Of a stretch of 64,000 bases of DNA, positions 44,267-54,900 are shown in pieces (the first letter of the stretch is position 1; each line of letters begins with the position of its first letter). Where the stretch lies: positions 159,651,152-159,715,151 of the forward strand of contig CM072511.1 of NCBI GenBank assembly GCA_036898135.1, given 5' to 3'. The stretch comes from Oncomelania hupensis. Lineage: Eukaryota > Mollusca > Gastropoda > Littorinimorpha > Pomatiopsidae. Position numbers and translations under genes: made by a program. A model generated the notes under the pieces. It worked only from the letters and a program-made list of their open reading frames with translations, was not told the DNA's origin and made no database searches.

Positions 44267-46339
44267 ATGGCCGACCGGGGAGAACTCGCCCTCAAGTACA
44301 AGAGTATTGGCGAGAGCTTAGGGCTCGCCGGCACTGAGCTCAAGGAATATGTCCTCACCAACGTGGATGCGGACGTTGCCGAGGAGAAATTGAAGAGAGA
44401 GGAGAGGGCTAAAGAACGGGAGGCGAAGAAGGAGGAGGAGAAAGAGCGAATCGCCGCAGAGGAGAGAGCAGCAACACGGAAGAAGGAGGAGGAGAAAGAG
44501 CGAATCGCCGCAGAGGAGAGAGCCGCCGCACGGAAGCGAGAGGAGGAGAAAGAGAGGATAGCCGAGGAGGAGAGAGCCGCCGCACGGAAGAGAGAGGAGG
44601 AAGAGAGAGCAGTAACGCGGAGAAGAGAGGAGGCGAAGGAGAGGATAGCCGAGGAGGAAAGAGCTGCCGCACGGAAGAAGGAGGAGGACGAGAGAACCGC
44701 GGCACGCGAAGAGAAGGCGAAGGATAGGGAAATCGAGAGGCGCCGAGAACTACTCCAGCTCGAGCGCGATCGCCGCGAGCTAGGCCTCGGATCGCCCGCG
44801 AGCGACGACTTCGTCCTCAGCACCTCCAGCTCCACCGCCAGCGCCGGAACATCCTCAGTCGTCCCGCCGATCCCGGGGATGAACTTCACCTTAGACCCTT
44901 TCGTCGAGCGCGACGAATCCATCGAGGTCTACCTCGCCCGATTCGAGCGAGTCGCGGGAGAGAACCAGCTCGACCCGCAATACTGGTACAGGAAACTGAG
45001 CCACGGCCTCAAAGGAAAAGCATACGAAATCCTCGCCAAGACTCCGACTGCCGAGGAGGGCGACTACCCCGCCCTAAAGAAAGCGCTGCTCCACGGATTC
45101 GAACTTTCCGGCGAACACTACCGGAAGAGCTTCCGTAACTCCCGGAGAGAGAAGGGAGAGAAATTTACTCAGTTCGCCGACCGGCTAGCCACTCTAAGGG
45201 ACAAGTGGATCGAGCAGACGGAAGAGCCCAAGACTTACGATGGGCTGCTCGAACTGATGCTGGCCGAGCAACTGAAAGGAACCATGCCGGGGGAACTTCG
45301 GACCTTCGCCGCCGAACAGGGAGCCGCCCGCTTGGAAGATCTCATAATAGTCGCGGACCGCTACCTGACCGCCCACCCCGACGACCGACAGCCTCGCCGG
45401 GAACCCCTAGCACCCTCGTCACCGGAAACCCGCCAGCAACCTCGCCGGCCCGTCCCGCCAGCGAACAACCGTCCACCCCCGCCTAAAGGACGCCAAAACC
45501 CCGGAGCAGAGCCTGGGAAGCGGAGCGGAGAGCTCTACTGCGGCTACTGCCAGCGCCGAGGACACACCCGGGAAAAGTGTTTTCGCCGCCTCAGCGACCA
45601 GCGTCGCAAACAAGGAACCGTGTTGGCCCTGCGCCAAGTCACTCCCGACGGGAACCCGGTGACCCCCGTCGCCACTCCCACCGATCGCCCGGCCGTCACA
45701 GAGCAGGTGACAGTAAACGACCACCCCGCACACTGCCTCTACGACACCGGTCTAACCTTCGATGCCGTCGTCCGCCGCTCGCTGATCAGGGACCACGATC
45801 TGACCGGCGAAACGATCACCCTGAAGCTGGCCGACGCATCACAGCCCAGCACCACGCTCCCTATCGCCCGGATCAACGTCACAAGCCGCTACGTCACGGG
45901 ATCCATCCAACCAGCCGTGATGGACCAGCCTCTCTATGACTTGATTCTAGGATGTCGTTATGTCTTCTTGGGAATGCCGCCCCAGCCTGTGGAGTCGATG
46001 GCCGCCGTCCAGACGCGCGCCCAAACGAAATCAGCCGCGACCCCACCACCGATACCCAACCAGATGCCGGAGCAAATCCGGAAAGCCCAGGAAGAAGACG
46101 CCACCCTGCGCAAATGCTACGGGAAGCTACCCGCCGCGCGCACTCCACCCAAGACCGGGGACTTTTACGTCGAGGACGGACTTTTGTACCGCCAGAAGGA
46201 CGACCACTCTCAGCTAGTCGTACCTGCGACCCTTCGCCCCCAAGTCCTGGAACTTGGCCACAGCATGCCCCTAAGTGGTCACATGGGGATAGGAGCAACC
46301 CCCTGCGTATCAGCGCGCAGTACCACTGGCCCGGGATGA
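44267..46339 (+). CDS. gag-pro: Gag-protease and start of integrase of the Gmr1-like element
   Basis: The ATG at 44267 opens 690 codons. Residues 38-185 form a highly charged Glu/Arg/Ala-rich coiled coil with repeated units (EEKERIAAEERAAARKREEE type). The capsid part has a SCAN-like block near residues 284-370 (LLELMLAEQLKGTMPGELRTF). A CCHC zinc knuckle (CGYCQRRGHTREKC) is at about 425-438, then a retropepsin with active-site YDTGLTFDAVV near 491 and an ILGCRYVF return. After a linker it enters the HHCC zinc finger of integrase (GHSMPLSGHMG) and then leaves frame at about 46295-46310, next to a C run. The product would form the particle and process itself. SCAN domains of vertebrate zinc-finger genes are thought to derive from this type of Gag. 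Confidence 0.9.
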   Translation: MADRGELALKYKSIGESLGLAGTELKEYVLTNVDADVAEEKLKREERAKEREAKKEEEKERIAAEERAATRKKEEEKERIAAEERAAARKREEEKERIAEEERAAARKREEEERAVTRRREEAKERIAEEERAAARKKEEDERTAAREEKAKDREIERRRELLQLERDRRELGLGSPASDDFVLSTSSSTASAGTSSVVPPIPGMNFTLDPFVERDESIEVYLARFERVAGENQLDPQYWYRKLSHGLKGKAYEILAKTPTAEEGDYPALKKALLHGFELSGEHYRKSFRNSRREKGEKFTQFADRLATLRDKWIEQTEEPKTYDGLLELMLAEQLKGTMPGELRTFAAEQGAARLEDLIIVADRYLTAHPDDRQPRREPLAPSSPETRQQPRRPVPPANNRPPPPKGRQNPGAEPGKRSGELYCGYCQRRGHTREKCFRRLSDQRRKQGTVLALRQVTPDGNPVTPVATPTDRPAVTEQVTVNDHPAHCLYDTGLTFDAVVRRSLIRDHDLTGETITLKLADASQPSTTLPIARINVTSRYVTGSIQPAVMDQPLYDLILGCRYVFLGMPPQPVESMAAVQTRAQTKSAATPPPIPNQMPEQIRKAQEEDATLRKCYGKLPAARTPPKTGDFYVEDGLLYRQKDDHSQLVVPATLRPQVLELGHSMPLSGHMGIGATPCVSARSTTGPG

Positions 46340-47880
46340 CCGAAGACGTAAAACGGTACGTCAAGTCCTGCCGCCAGTGCCAACGATTCTCACCCCGCCA
46401 TCATACCGTACCAGTAACCATCAGCCCCACCGTCGTCGTAGGAACGCCTTTCCAAAGAGTAGCCGTCGACATAGTTGGGCCCCTACCGCGAACCAAGAAG
46501 CGGAACCAATACCTACTCACCTTAGTCGACGCATGCTCCATGTGGTGTGAGGCCGTTCCCCTGCCGAAGATCGCCGCCGCCCGAGTCGCCGACGCGCTCG
46601 TCACTATCTTCACGCGAGTCGGATTCCCGGAGAGCATCCTGACCGACAACGGGTCACAGTTCACCGGAAGACTGATGCAGGAAGTCTTCCATCTGCTACG
46701 CATCCGACACATCCGCACTCCACCCTACCACCCCGCCAGCAACGGACAGGTCGAGCGCCTGAATGGGACGCTCATCTCTATCATACGGAAGATCGCCGAC
46801 GACCAACCCACCGCGTGGGACACCTACGTCACGTCAGCGCTCTTCGCGTACCGAGAGACTCCACACACCTCCACCGGATACACCCCTTCCACGTTGCTTT
46901 TTGGGAGACCCCTCTCTGGACCCCTAACTGCCTTGCGACGCAGCTGGACAGACGCCAAGCTAGACGAAACACCGGTCGACGCTACGAAGTATGTCACCAA
47001 GCTCCAGGAGACCCTCAAGGCCACATGGAAAGCCGCCTCCGCCAACCTGAAGAAGGCGAGAGAGAGACAGGCCAGATATCACAACCGCCGCGCCCGCGAC
47101 CGAGAACTTCAAGTAGGAGACCAGGTCCTGCTACTACTCCCCAGCGGCACGAACAAGCTCGATATCGCCTGGCAAGGACCCTACCCGGTGCTGGAGAAAC
47201 TCTCCCGAACAACCTACCGCATCGAGGTAGACGGAAAACCCAGGACCCACCATATCAACTTACTCAAGCGGTACCTGGAACAGCCCACCGTCGCCCCGGA
47301 TACCCACTCGCTACTTACGGTCGCGCTGGCCGTCGAGGTGGATGGGACAGAGACCGGCGTCGCCGAATATCCGCTACAAGGGAAGGAATCCTTCCGGGAC
47401 GTATCTCTCGACCCATCGCTCCCCGCCAGCCAGCAACGCCAACTACGCTCCATCGTAGCCGACTACAAGGAAGTACTAACCGACGTACCCGGGAGAACGG
47501 ATCTCGAAGAAGTTCACCTAACTCTGACGGACTCCACGCCCGTCCGCCAGAAACCATACCCCGTCCCGCTATCCCAGCAGCAGGTAGTGAGGAAGGAAGT
47601 TGAGGCTCTGCTACAAGCCGGAGTCATCGCTCCATCTCGTTCCCCCTACAGCGCCGGCATAGTACTATCACGCAAGCCCAGTGGAGAGCACCGCCCCCGC
47701 ACAGATCACCGTCAGCCGCCACCCACTAACCGTCGCCGGAACCCGGCCGCTCCGCGGACCCCAGCCTTGGGCATCCGCCACGTACCGCCCGGAACCCTGT
47801 ATAGTCCCACATCACCTGGACCACCTCCCCCATCATCTCACACCGCTGCAGACCCCAGAGCTAATCGGCCGCGTCTAAGT
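46290..47880 (+). pseudogene. pol: Integrase plus RT remnant of the Gmr1-like element
   Basis: The frame downstream of the break carries the integrase Cys pair (SCRQCQ) and the core DDE: Asp at 46468-46470 (VAVDIVGPLP), Asp at 46645-46647 (TDNGSQFTG) and Glu at 46753-46755 (GQVERLNG), a D-x35-E spacing. A basic C-terminal domain follows. Next comes the N-terminal RT fingers region near 47510-47697 (PYPVPLSQQQVVRKEVEALL, SPYSAGIVLSRKPSGEH). The RT palm with YxDD and all of RNase H are absent. A short frame to about 47880 probably is the original C-terminal tail. The deletion removed roughly the RT-RH core. Confidence 0.87.
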
Positions 47881-47904
47881 CGAGGCCGAGGACCTCGCCT
47901 TTTT

Positions 47905-47919
47905 CCTTGGGGGGGCCTC
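47905..47919 (+). promoter_or_regulatory. Possible polypurine tract before the 3' LTR
   Basis: A run of seven G (47909-47915) followed by CCTC directly precedes the 3' LTR. It is G-rich and correctly placed, but interrupted by pyrimidines. Confidence 0.4.
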
Positions 47920-49453
47920 TGTCACAAGCGTACGATTTAGCCCTGGCGCTGCTCGCGTCAAGTTTCTACCTACTTGCCCGCTGGCCAAGCCACCTAAGCC
48001 CCGCCCCTCGGGATAGCCCCTTGGAGCCCCGGAATAGACAGACCCAGGCGTCAGTCTTATTCCACCAGCCCGAGTAAACACACTGCTTGCCGAGGACACG
48101 TCTGCACCTCCGTTGCGACCGCTTAGCTTCGACAATATTCTTGTGGTTCTACCCGTTCCTTGGTCAAGGTAAGAGTGGAGACTTATTTCCTATCATTTAG
48201 CATCCCCATCACCCGTCGATTTCCCAACATGTTCGTATGTCTTGTAGATATTTACGTCCGTGTCTGTGGTTTGTCTTGATGTATTGCTTGTGATATGCAT
48301 TTTACTTCTTGTATCCATTATCTGCAGTTTGATTGCTGTTCATGCCATGCTTGTATTTATACATGTATATTCCCTGCCTAGACTCTTGTGTAAACCCCCA
48401 TGCCATGTTGTCCTGTTTCTCAGATTAAAGTCCCCCAGTAAAGCACCCTTGCACATAATAGCCATTGTCCTGTATTTATCCCCTTTGCTTCTCCCCTGAT
48501 CCTATTGTGTAAATATCCACCCCTGCTGTCCATAACCCCATCTTAGGCGCCGAAACTATTATCTATTAGCGGCCACCAGTAAATTCCACCGAACCCCGAT
48601 AGCCATTGCTGATATTGTTGGACAGTTGGAACGAACCGGTCAAGTCTTGGCCGGTGCTTCCCAAATTCGAAAATCTGACTGGCATGCGCGCTAACTGGCG
48701 CGGCATCCAGAGTGGGTGTGCACCTCTGATACTGAGTCAATACTCCATTCCAGAACGGGCCCTTATACCGGGCTGCTACGAGACTCAAGACCCGCTGCGT
48801 GCAACCCAGATCCCCTGGTTGACACCGTGAAGCGTGAAAGCAGAAATACAGCAACCGGCCAGCACCGTAGACCGGATTGCACCACAACCCCTATCTCAAG
48901 AATTCGACCCAGTGACCTATACTGGACCCCTGACGCCACGCGACTGGACCCTTGCGCAATCGCCATCCAGAATCCAGAGGCAACCACCGCCTACACCATA
49001 GCAGCTAAGTGCGCACCCAGCGCACACCACAATTCTCGGAACATCTGGCTAACCACGCTAAAGCAGCCAGATACCCCTTTGCCATATGATGATATCCGTC
49101 CACAATCGCCCCAGTGACCCCCAGATAGCTAACCCAGAATAACTCCAAGATACCCTGGACGTTAACAGACTCTTACTGGTGACTCGGCCGTAAGCCTACC
49201 ACCTACGCCTGACCCGCTTCAATTTAATAAATTGTCTAATATTATATTATAACACCCGACTTCCCCTTGTTCAAATTCTCCACTAGTTTAGTCTGTATTC
49301 TTCTCGTCTGGCCTTTTAACTTTCTATCATTCTTTAGTACTCCCAGCATTATTTCCCTGAACGTCACCGCAAGTTGGCCTAGTCAAGGGAGGCAACACAG
49401 CGCGGGGGAATAATTGCTAATCCTCATCCCCCCAACCCCCTATATTCGTGACA
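47920..49453 (+). repeat. 3' LTR of the Gmr1-like element (1534 bp)
   Basis: Nearly identical to 42289-43825. The 3-bp length difference comes from one 1-bp and one 2-bp indel. Confidence 0.96.
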
Positions 49454-49902
49454 GCAGGTCATCGTGTTGTCCAATGGTTTGTGTGATGGTCTGCCGGACC
49501 TCGTCGTTGGTGATGTGCTAGGTATAGGAAATGCCCATAAGTCTTCTGTAGCACCTCATCTCCATGCTTTGTATTCTTCGTTATAGATCTGCTGTGAAGG
49601 TCCATTTTTCGCAAGCGTATAGGAAGATGGAGATGACAAGGGAGCACAGCAGTCTTACCTTGGAATGTAGACTGATGGTCCTGTCTTTCCAAATTGGCTT
49701 CAACCTCGCCAGGGCAGCACTTGTTTGTGCGATCCTGGAGAGGACTTCCTGTCGGGACCCATTGTCTGATACAATGGCTCCTAAATATTTGAAGCTATGC
49801 ACTGTGTTGAGGGATTGGCCTTGGACTTTGATGTCCGTCTTGATGCCATTGATGGTGTTGGTCATCATATTGGTCTTCTCTGCACTTATTTCCATTCCAT
49901 GA
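49454..49902 (-). pseudogene. LINE reverse transcriptase C-terminal half, 5' part of the split LINE
   Basis: On the minus strand it reads MEISAEKTNMM, FKYLGAIVSDNGS, a KVRLLCSLVISIFLYACE block, MEMRCYRRLMGI and TNDEVRQTI. These are the thumb and C-terminal domain of the endonuclease/RT LINE family. It is truncated upstream, where a 576-bp family fragment begins, and has internal stops. Confidence 0.82.
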
Positions 49903-50262
49903 ACGCTGAGGCTATACTCTAATTTACCGAACCCCCGTTTACAAAAACAAAATAGAATACACACATCATTATAAAATATCAACAAAACGCATACATATAA
50001 AATGCCTACATTGCTAAATTATAATATCATAGGAAATCCTAGTGACCATTTGAAAGAAAGCGTCCAATATTACCAAGCTGACACAACAGACCTCACACAC
50101 AAATAAAGAGTTATGTCCCGGAAGAATTTTCAAGAAAATAGATAGGTGATTGGTCTAGCGAAGAAGAAGATCGTATAGTAGATTGATAGAACAGAGAAGG
50201 AATGAGAAAGAACAAATGAGATAGACAGCAACAGTGGGAATTTAAAGCACTACATTTTCTGG
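49903..50262 (-). repeat. 576-bp family fragment, 3' end missing
   Basis: It covers the family middle and 5' side (ACGCTGAGGCTATACTC, AAAATGCCTACATTG, GGGAATTTAAAGCACTACA in plus-strand reading). It is fused directly to the LINE end, so one of the two was truncated by the other's insertion. Confidence 0.75.
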
Positions 50263-50970
50263 TCTCTCAGCATCGCTTCATCCACCATCTCTGCTCCTCG
50301 TGACCACACTCACACAATACTTACATTAAATCTGCTCTAACTTTGAATGGTGCTCTTTCCCCCTGGTTCCATGTGCAATGGGGTTGTAGACGGGGAGGTC
50401 CGATTTCATGTTATTTATTTATTATGTGTGTTGAGATTTTAGCAATAATGATAAGGCAAAATAGAGAGATTACAGGTATCACCATTAAAGAAAACGAAAA
50501 CAACTTTTTTTAATACGCAGACAATACAAAAATAATGTTAGAAGAAAAAAAAAAAAAGAAGAAAAACATTAATTCATAGTTTACAGGGTCAGGATTACAA
50601 AATCAAGACCACGACACTTTCTACATCTTTACCAGAATAGCCTACAGTTTTAAATTAAAAATCTTTTACTGCATTCGCAATTTCTCTCTGGTCTGGTATA
50701 GTGTTATCCTTTATACCCAGCTTTGTTATTCTTTTGTTAACCTCATTTCTTTTTCCTAAAGAACACAAATATAACGTAACCCTGAAATTTGATTTTGACG
50801 ATTGATTCTAGTTTTAATAATTATGTATTCCCTCACAATTGCAAAATAAACAGGAAAATGTAAAGTTGTACATGAAAAACAGGTGTATTCGTACGCGACC
50901 TCGACCTGCGTGCGCGTTTGTTCTTGCATGCATGGTGTGTGCGTTCTTCTTATGAAAAGATATTCAGGCC
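50263..50970. other. No gene seen
   Basis: AT-rich non-coding DNA with A-runs. No frame, repeat family or RNA gene could be supported. Confidence 0.5.
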
Positions 50971-50971
50971 A

Positions 50972-51200
50972 ATGGCCAGGTAGCACAGTGGATCAGGTGC
51001 TGGTTTCCCATGTCAAAGGTCATGGATTCGAACCCCACATGGGACCAACTTACGTGATTAAGTACGGGGCTTTTCAGGACACAAAGGACTTTCTTCAGGT
51101 ACTCCGGTGTCCTGCCTTTTTTCAATATTGGTATTGGATTCAGTCAGTCTAACGTACAAAAATAAAAAAATGGATTGCTCTTCGTTCGCCCTCTGGTAAT
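50972..51200 (+). mobile_element. tRNA-derived SINE, different family
   Basis: A tRNA-like head has an A-box-like TAGCACAGTGGATCAGGTGC and a B-box-like GGATTCGAACCCC, about 37 bp apart. It is followed by a non-tRNA body (TGTCCTGCC ... CTTCGTTCGCCCTCTGG). The head lacks full tRNA folding and runs into the body, so it is a SINE, not a tRNA gene. Confidence 0.65.
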
Positions 51201-51579
51201 ACCGATCTCTTCAGATCGCTGCCCTTTGAGTTCCATTGAAAAAAGCGCATAATAGCATCTTGTGTTTTTTTTAAAAATTATTATTAAATATAAGCAACAT
51301 AATGTGATTCAGTTCAATTGCATTTTACGTGGTAATAATAATAATAATAATAAATAGTGATACAGGATGCTACCACACTCTTTTTCTTCAACCGAACTCA
51401 AAACGTGACGATCTGACAAAATTGCTATTACAGAAGACGGATAATAAATAAATTTGTTGGTTTTTTTTTTTTTAATTTAAATTGACTGCATGAAACATAT
51501 GGGGGTATAACTGCCTCAAAGCGGAAAGGAAATCACATTTTATTTTAACATTTTAGACTGCGTCCAATATCCCTTTTGA

Positions 51580-51735
51580 CGGGAAGGAATAAACCGGAAT
51601 ACCCGGAGGAAACCCTCGGTGTCCCGAAAAGTCTAGAATGTAAGTCACTAAGTTCGTCCAATGCGGATTTCGATTCCGCGACCTTGGGCTTAGTAAACCG
51701 GCACTCTATCAACTGTCATACCAGGCCGCCCCAAT
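51580..51735 (-). repeat. tRNA-like SINE fragment
   Basis: On the minus strand GACAGTTGATAGAGTGCCGG and GGAATCGAAATCCGC are arranged as A and B boxes. The following ACCGAGGGTTTCCTCCGGG-like body is a common SINE segment. The tRNA cloverleaf is broken. Confidence 0.55.
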
Positions 51736-51901
51736 CTTGGTATCGGCAACTCCAATTTCTTGTCCACATGACAGAACCCTCTTCAATATCTGAATGGTTC
51801 AGCTGATTCTTCAATGGTTCATCACAGATAATGTAGCATTCCTGATTTATAATACGTAAACTTTGGATTCATGAAGTCCAGAAAACTCATTTGATGGATT
51901 G

Positions 51902-54900
51902 TCAAGATGGATGTGGCTCTTGGTTACCGTGCCTCCTCTTGGCTTGATCAATCAGCATTTCCATGTCAACTTGGTATGGAACAGTGACGTCATCGGCAGG
52001 AGTATAGCCTTCTTCCACCTCTATTACCAAGATCAACTGACCCTGGCACAAGGCCATGACCTCCAACAACCTTGGTACAAGGGCGTGCAACAGTGGCTTA
52101 TCGATGACCTTAACCTTTCCGACATAGGTTACTACCGCCTTCTCCGTGCCGATAACTGCATTTAGGTTTGAAAGGTGATGAACAATATTATCACCAATGT
52201 TTATCAAGTCCAGAACCGCCACGAGTGCTTGTGCGTCTTCCTGCGAGTCTGTGAAGATGGCAAAGTCGTCAATTTCCAGAGGTGTTGGGATGTTTCCGGA
52301 GTGGATATTCAGTTTTATTTCTCCACCTTCTGCTTTAGTTTCTTGCTGGCTAGGACCAGCGCTTTCAGCTGCAAGAGCATCTGCTGTCTCTACAGTGCCT
52401 GCAGTGATCCCTGCTGTGGGTTCTGGAATGTTTCTTTCTTTACCATGATCATTATAACCTGACCGCCGTTGGAAGCTTCCATTGGAAAGATCCAGGAAAA
52501 TGTCACGTAGTTGTTCTAGGCAGACGTGGCAGTCAATGATACCAGACGTCCCTATTGTGACGGAAGCATCGTCACTGTCTTGCACGTGGGGGTGTAGTAT
52601 GAACAATGGTTGAGGCCCGTCTGTAGGCAAACCCACGCTACTGCTGTTGTCAGCAAGCTCTATCAGCAGAGGTGAAGGCGATCCTGTCCAGTCAACATCA
52701 GAAGCAGCTTCTTGCAGGGATGTGCCGTGCTGCGTCAAGCCAGCCAGTTTCATCAGTGCCTGTAGCGAGGTCGGAACCCTAGTCAAGGCGGAAAACTGCA
52801 CTTTATGGAACTGTTCTGCAGTAAATATATGCTGGTTTCTGATTGGCTGGTCTGATGTGACCCATATCGCTGCTGCTGTTTTAGTCATTGACGCCAGAAC
52901 CTCTATCAAATCTGCGTCCCGGTTGATGAGGTCAAAGATGGCGAACACGTTACCGTTTCCTGCAGTGAGATCAGTCAACGATTTTGATGGGGAACCTTCT
53001 CTCAATGGCGAAAAAGTATCGGTTTCAGATTTAATCCGTGACCAGAAGTACACTTCCCCCGAGAAAGATTGCTCAAATTGCGACGAAAGTTTGGAAAGTT
53101 CTCTTCGGTAGTTCTGTCTCATACCAGTGAAGGCTTGAGGAAGGAAAACTAGAACAACACAACCTGGTCGTTTCAGTTCTTTCATTGCCCTGAGCTGAAG
53201 AAGGAGCGACGTGCCACATCCTTGAGGGCTTTCTATTAGAACTCGACGTGCGTGTTCGTCGTCCATTAGTTGGTGTTGTTTCTGCGTTAGAACGGTGCTG
53301 TGATGTCGGCGGGCTGTTTCCTGCACAGCGTGTGCATCGCTGCGGACCTGAATGCGTGGTTTACTGGTTCCCCACACCTCCGTCAAAGACCACGGACAGG
53401 TGTATCTGCAGTATAAATAGCAGTCCATTACAATCAAATATTTTAATGCTATGTTCCTACACCAGTAGTTCTACATGCACGGGTACCACGCTCCTGATCA
53501 TTGTTATTATTCATTTCATCTCAAATCACAAATACAGTGGCACGTGCATCTGGTTCACCTAGATACATTGAGCTGTAATTAGAGAGTTACACGAATTTGG
53601 TTTCGTGATGGAGGGGATGGGGACTTCTTATTGTAGATGACGTAGACACTTTTGAGCATCCGGTTTGAAACGGTCACGAATATTTGCGGTGCAGGTCAAC
53701 GAAACTCCGTAGAAAAGCCCTTTCTACGAAATTATCTTCGTGAGTGTATATTTATATTTAATATACTATATGTAGCGTTATAGCTACTTTATTTTTTACA
53801 TTTAATCTCTGCTGTATTACTCTTCCGTCAATATCAGATACTTATGTGCAACTGACACCCATACAACGGGCTTGCCCTAAGTAAGCTCAGGATTATTGCC
53901 GAAGCTGTCATGGCGCTTGTTGTGGCTGTGACGAATCAAAATCTAGGGAACGGTTTAAATTATTACAGCACATAAAAACACATTTAAGCTTATCATGATT
54001 AAACCAGAGAAGTTATGATGACAGTAATCTGTAATTAATTGCTAAAAATGCTTCACGCTCTAGTTAGTACACAGGCATTTAGACCTATAAATTTGTTTTT
54101 CAAGATCAGTGTCGGTCTTGCTGCAGTCAGATCTCAGGAATTGACTTCCTCACAGCAGACACGACTACGTAGAGGGCACAGAAGATCGTATCGACCGGTT
54201 TGCTGCAAGACAGATCTGACACCGTCTTTCTTCGGACAATAATTGACTGGATTAAACTGCCACAGGAGGTGGTTGATGCTCAGTTAGTTTTTAATTGCTT
54301 ACAGGGTCCAGCGGACTGCAAAGAGCTGAATCAGGACCACAAAATCAGGACCTCAACTTGGTTGAAAGAGGACTCACCCCTGATCCGTATAAAAGATCTG
54401 TTGAAACAACCCCAGTGGTAACACTGAAGGCTCTCCACTAGCCGGTCACTTTACAATAAAGGCATCCTACACAGGGGACGTTAAGGCTATACTCTAATTT
54501 ATAGAAACCCCGTTTACAAAAAACAAAATAAAATAAAAACATCATTATGAAATATCAACAAAACACCCTAAATTAGTGTTACTTAAGCCTACTAAAAATT
54601 AGTGAAAGTTCTAATGATAGTGCAGACGCTATTATTTACGCCCGTGTCGATAAGTCACCTTGCAAAAAGCTGAATGCAGGCATCCAAATGAAGACGTTTT
54701 CCCTTCCCGCGAAGTCTCTGAATCCAGTTCAGGAGTTTATCACGTGATTTTGTAGAGGGCCAATAGCGTTGTCCGACACAGGGCAAATAATCCAAGGTCA
54801 AAATGTCTTGAAGGTCTTTTGACGTCTGCAATTGGGCCGCAAAGCTCTGCACAAGAGGCAGATGAGCTTGAATGTAATAGTTGCAGTGAGAGGAAGGGTC

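Larger units (their letters stand above)
42289..49453 (+). mobile_element. Gypsy-type LTR retrotransposon, Gmr1-like, RT/RNase H deleted
   Basis: The element has 5-bp duplications GCAGG (42284-42288 and 49454-49458), TG...CA ends and LTRs of 1537 and 1534 bp. In my reading the LTRs differ by three substitutions and two small indels, so the insertion is recent. The internal 4.1 kb encodes Gag, protease and integrase in that order, then the start of reverse transcriptase, which breaks off. Integrase before RT is the Copia-like order described for Gmr1-type Gypsy elements. The copy cannot make its own RT but could be mobilised in trans. Confidence 0.92.

Noticed and set aside
46290..46320. Programmed ribosomal frameshift between Gag-Pro and Pol
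   Set aside because: The break falls inside the integrase zinc finger, not at a domain boundary, and is beside a C run. A mutation or sequencing indel is more likely.
50972..51050. tRNA gene
   Set aside because: A and B boxes are present but the cloverleaf is incomplete and the sequence runs into a SINE body.
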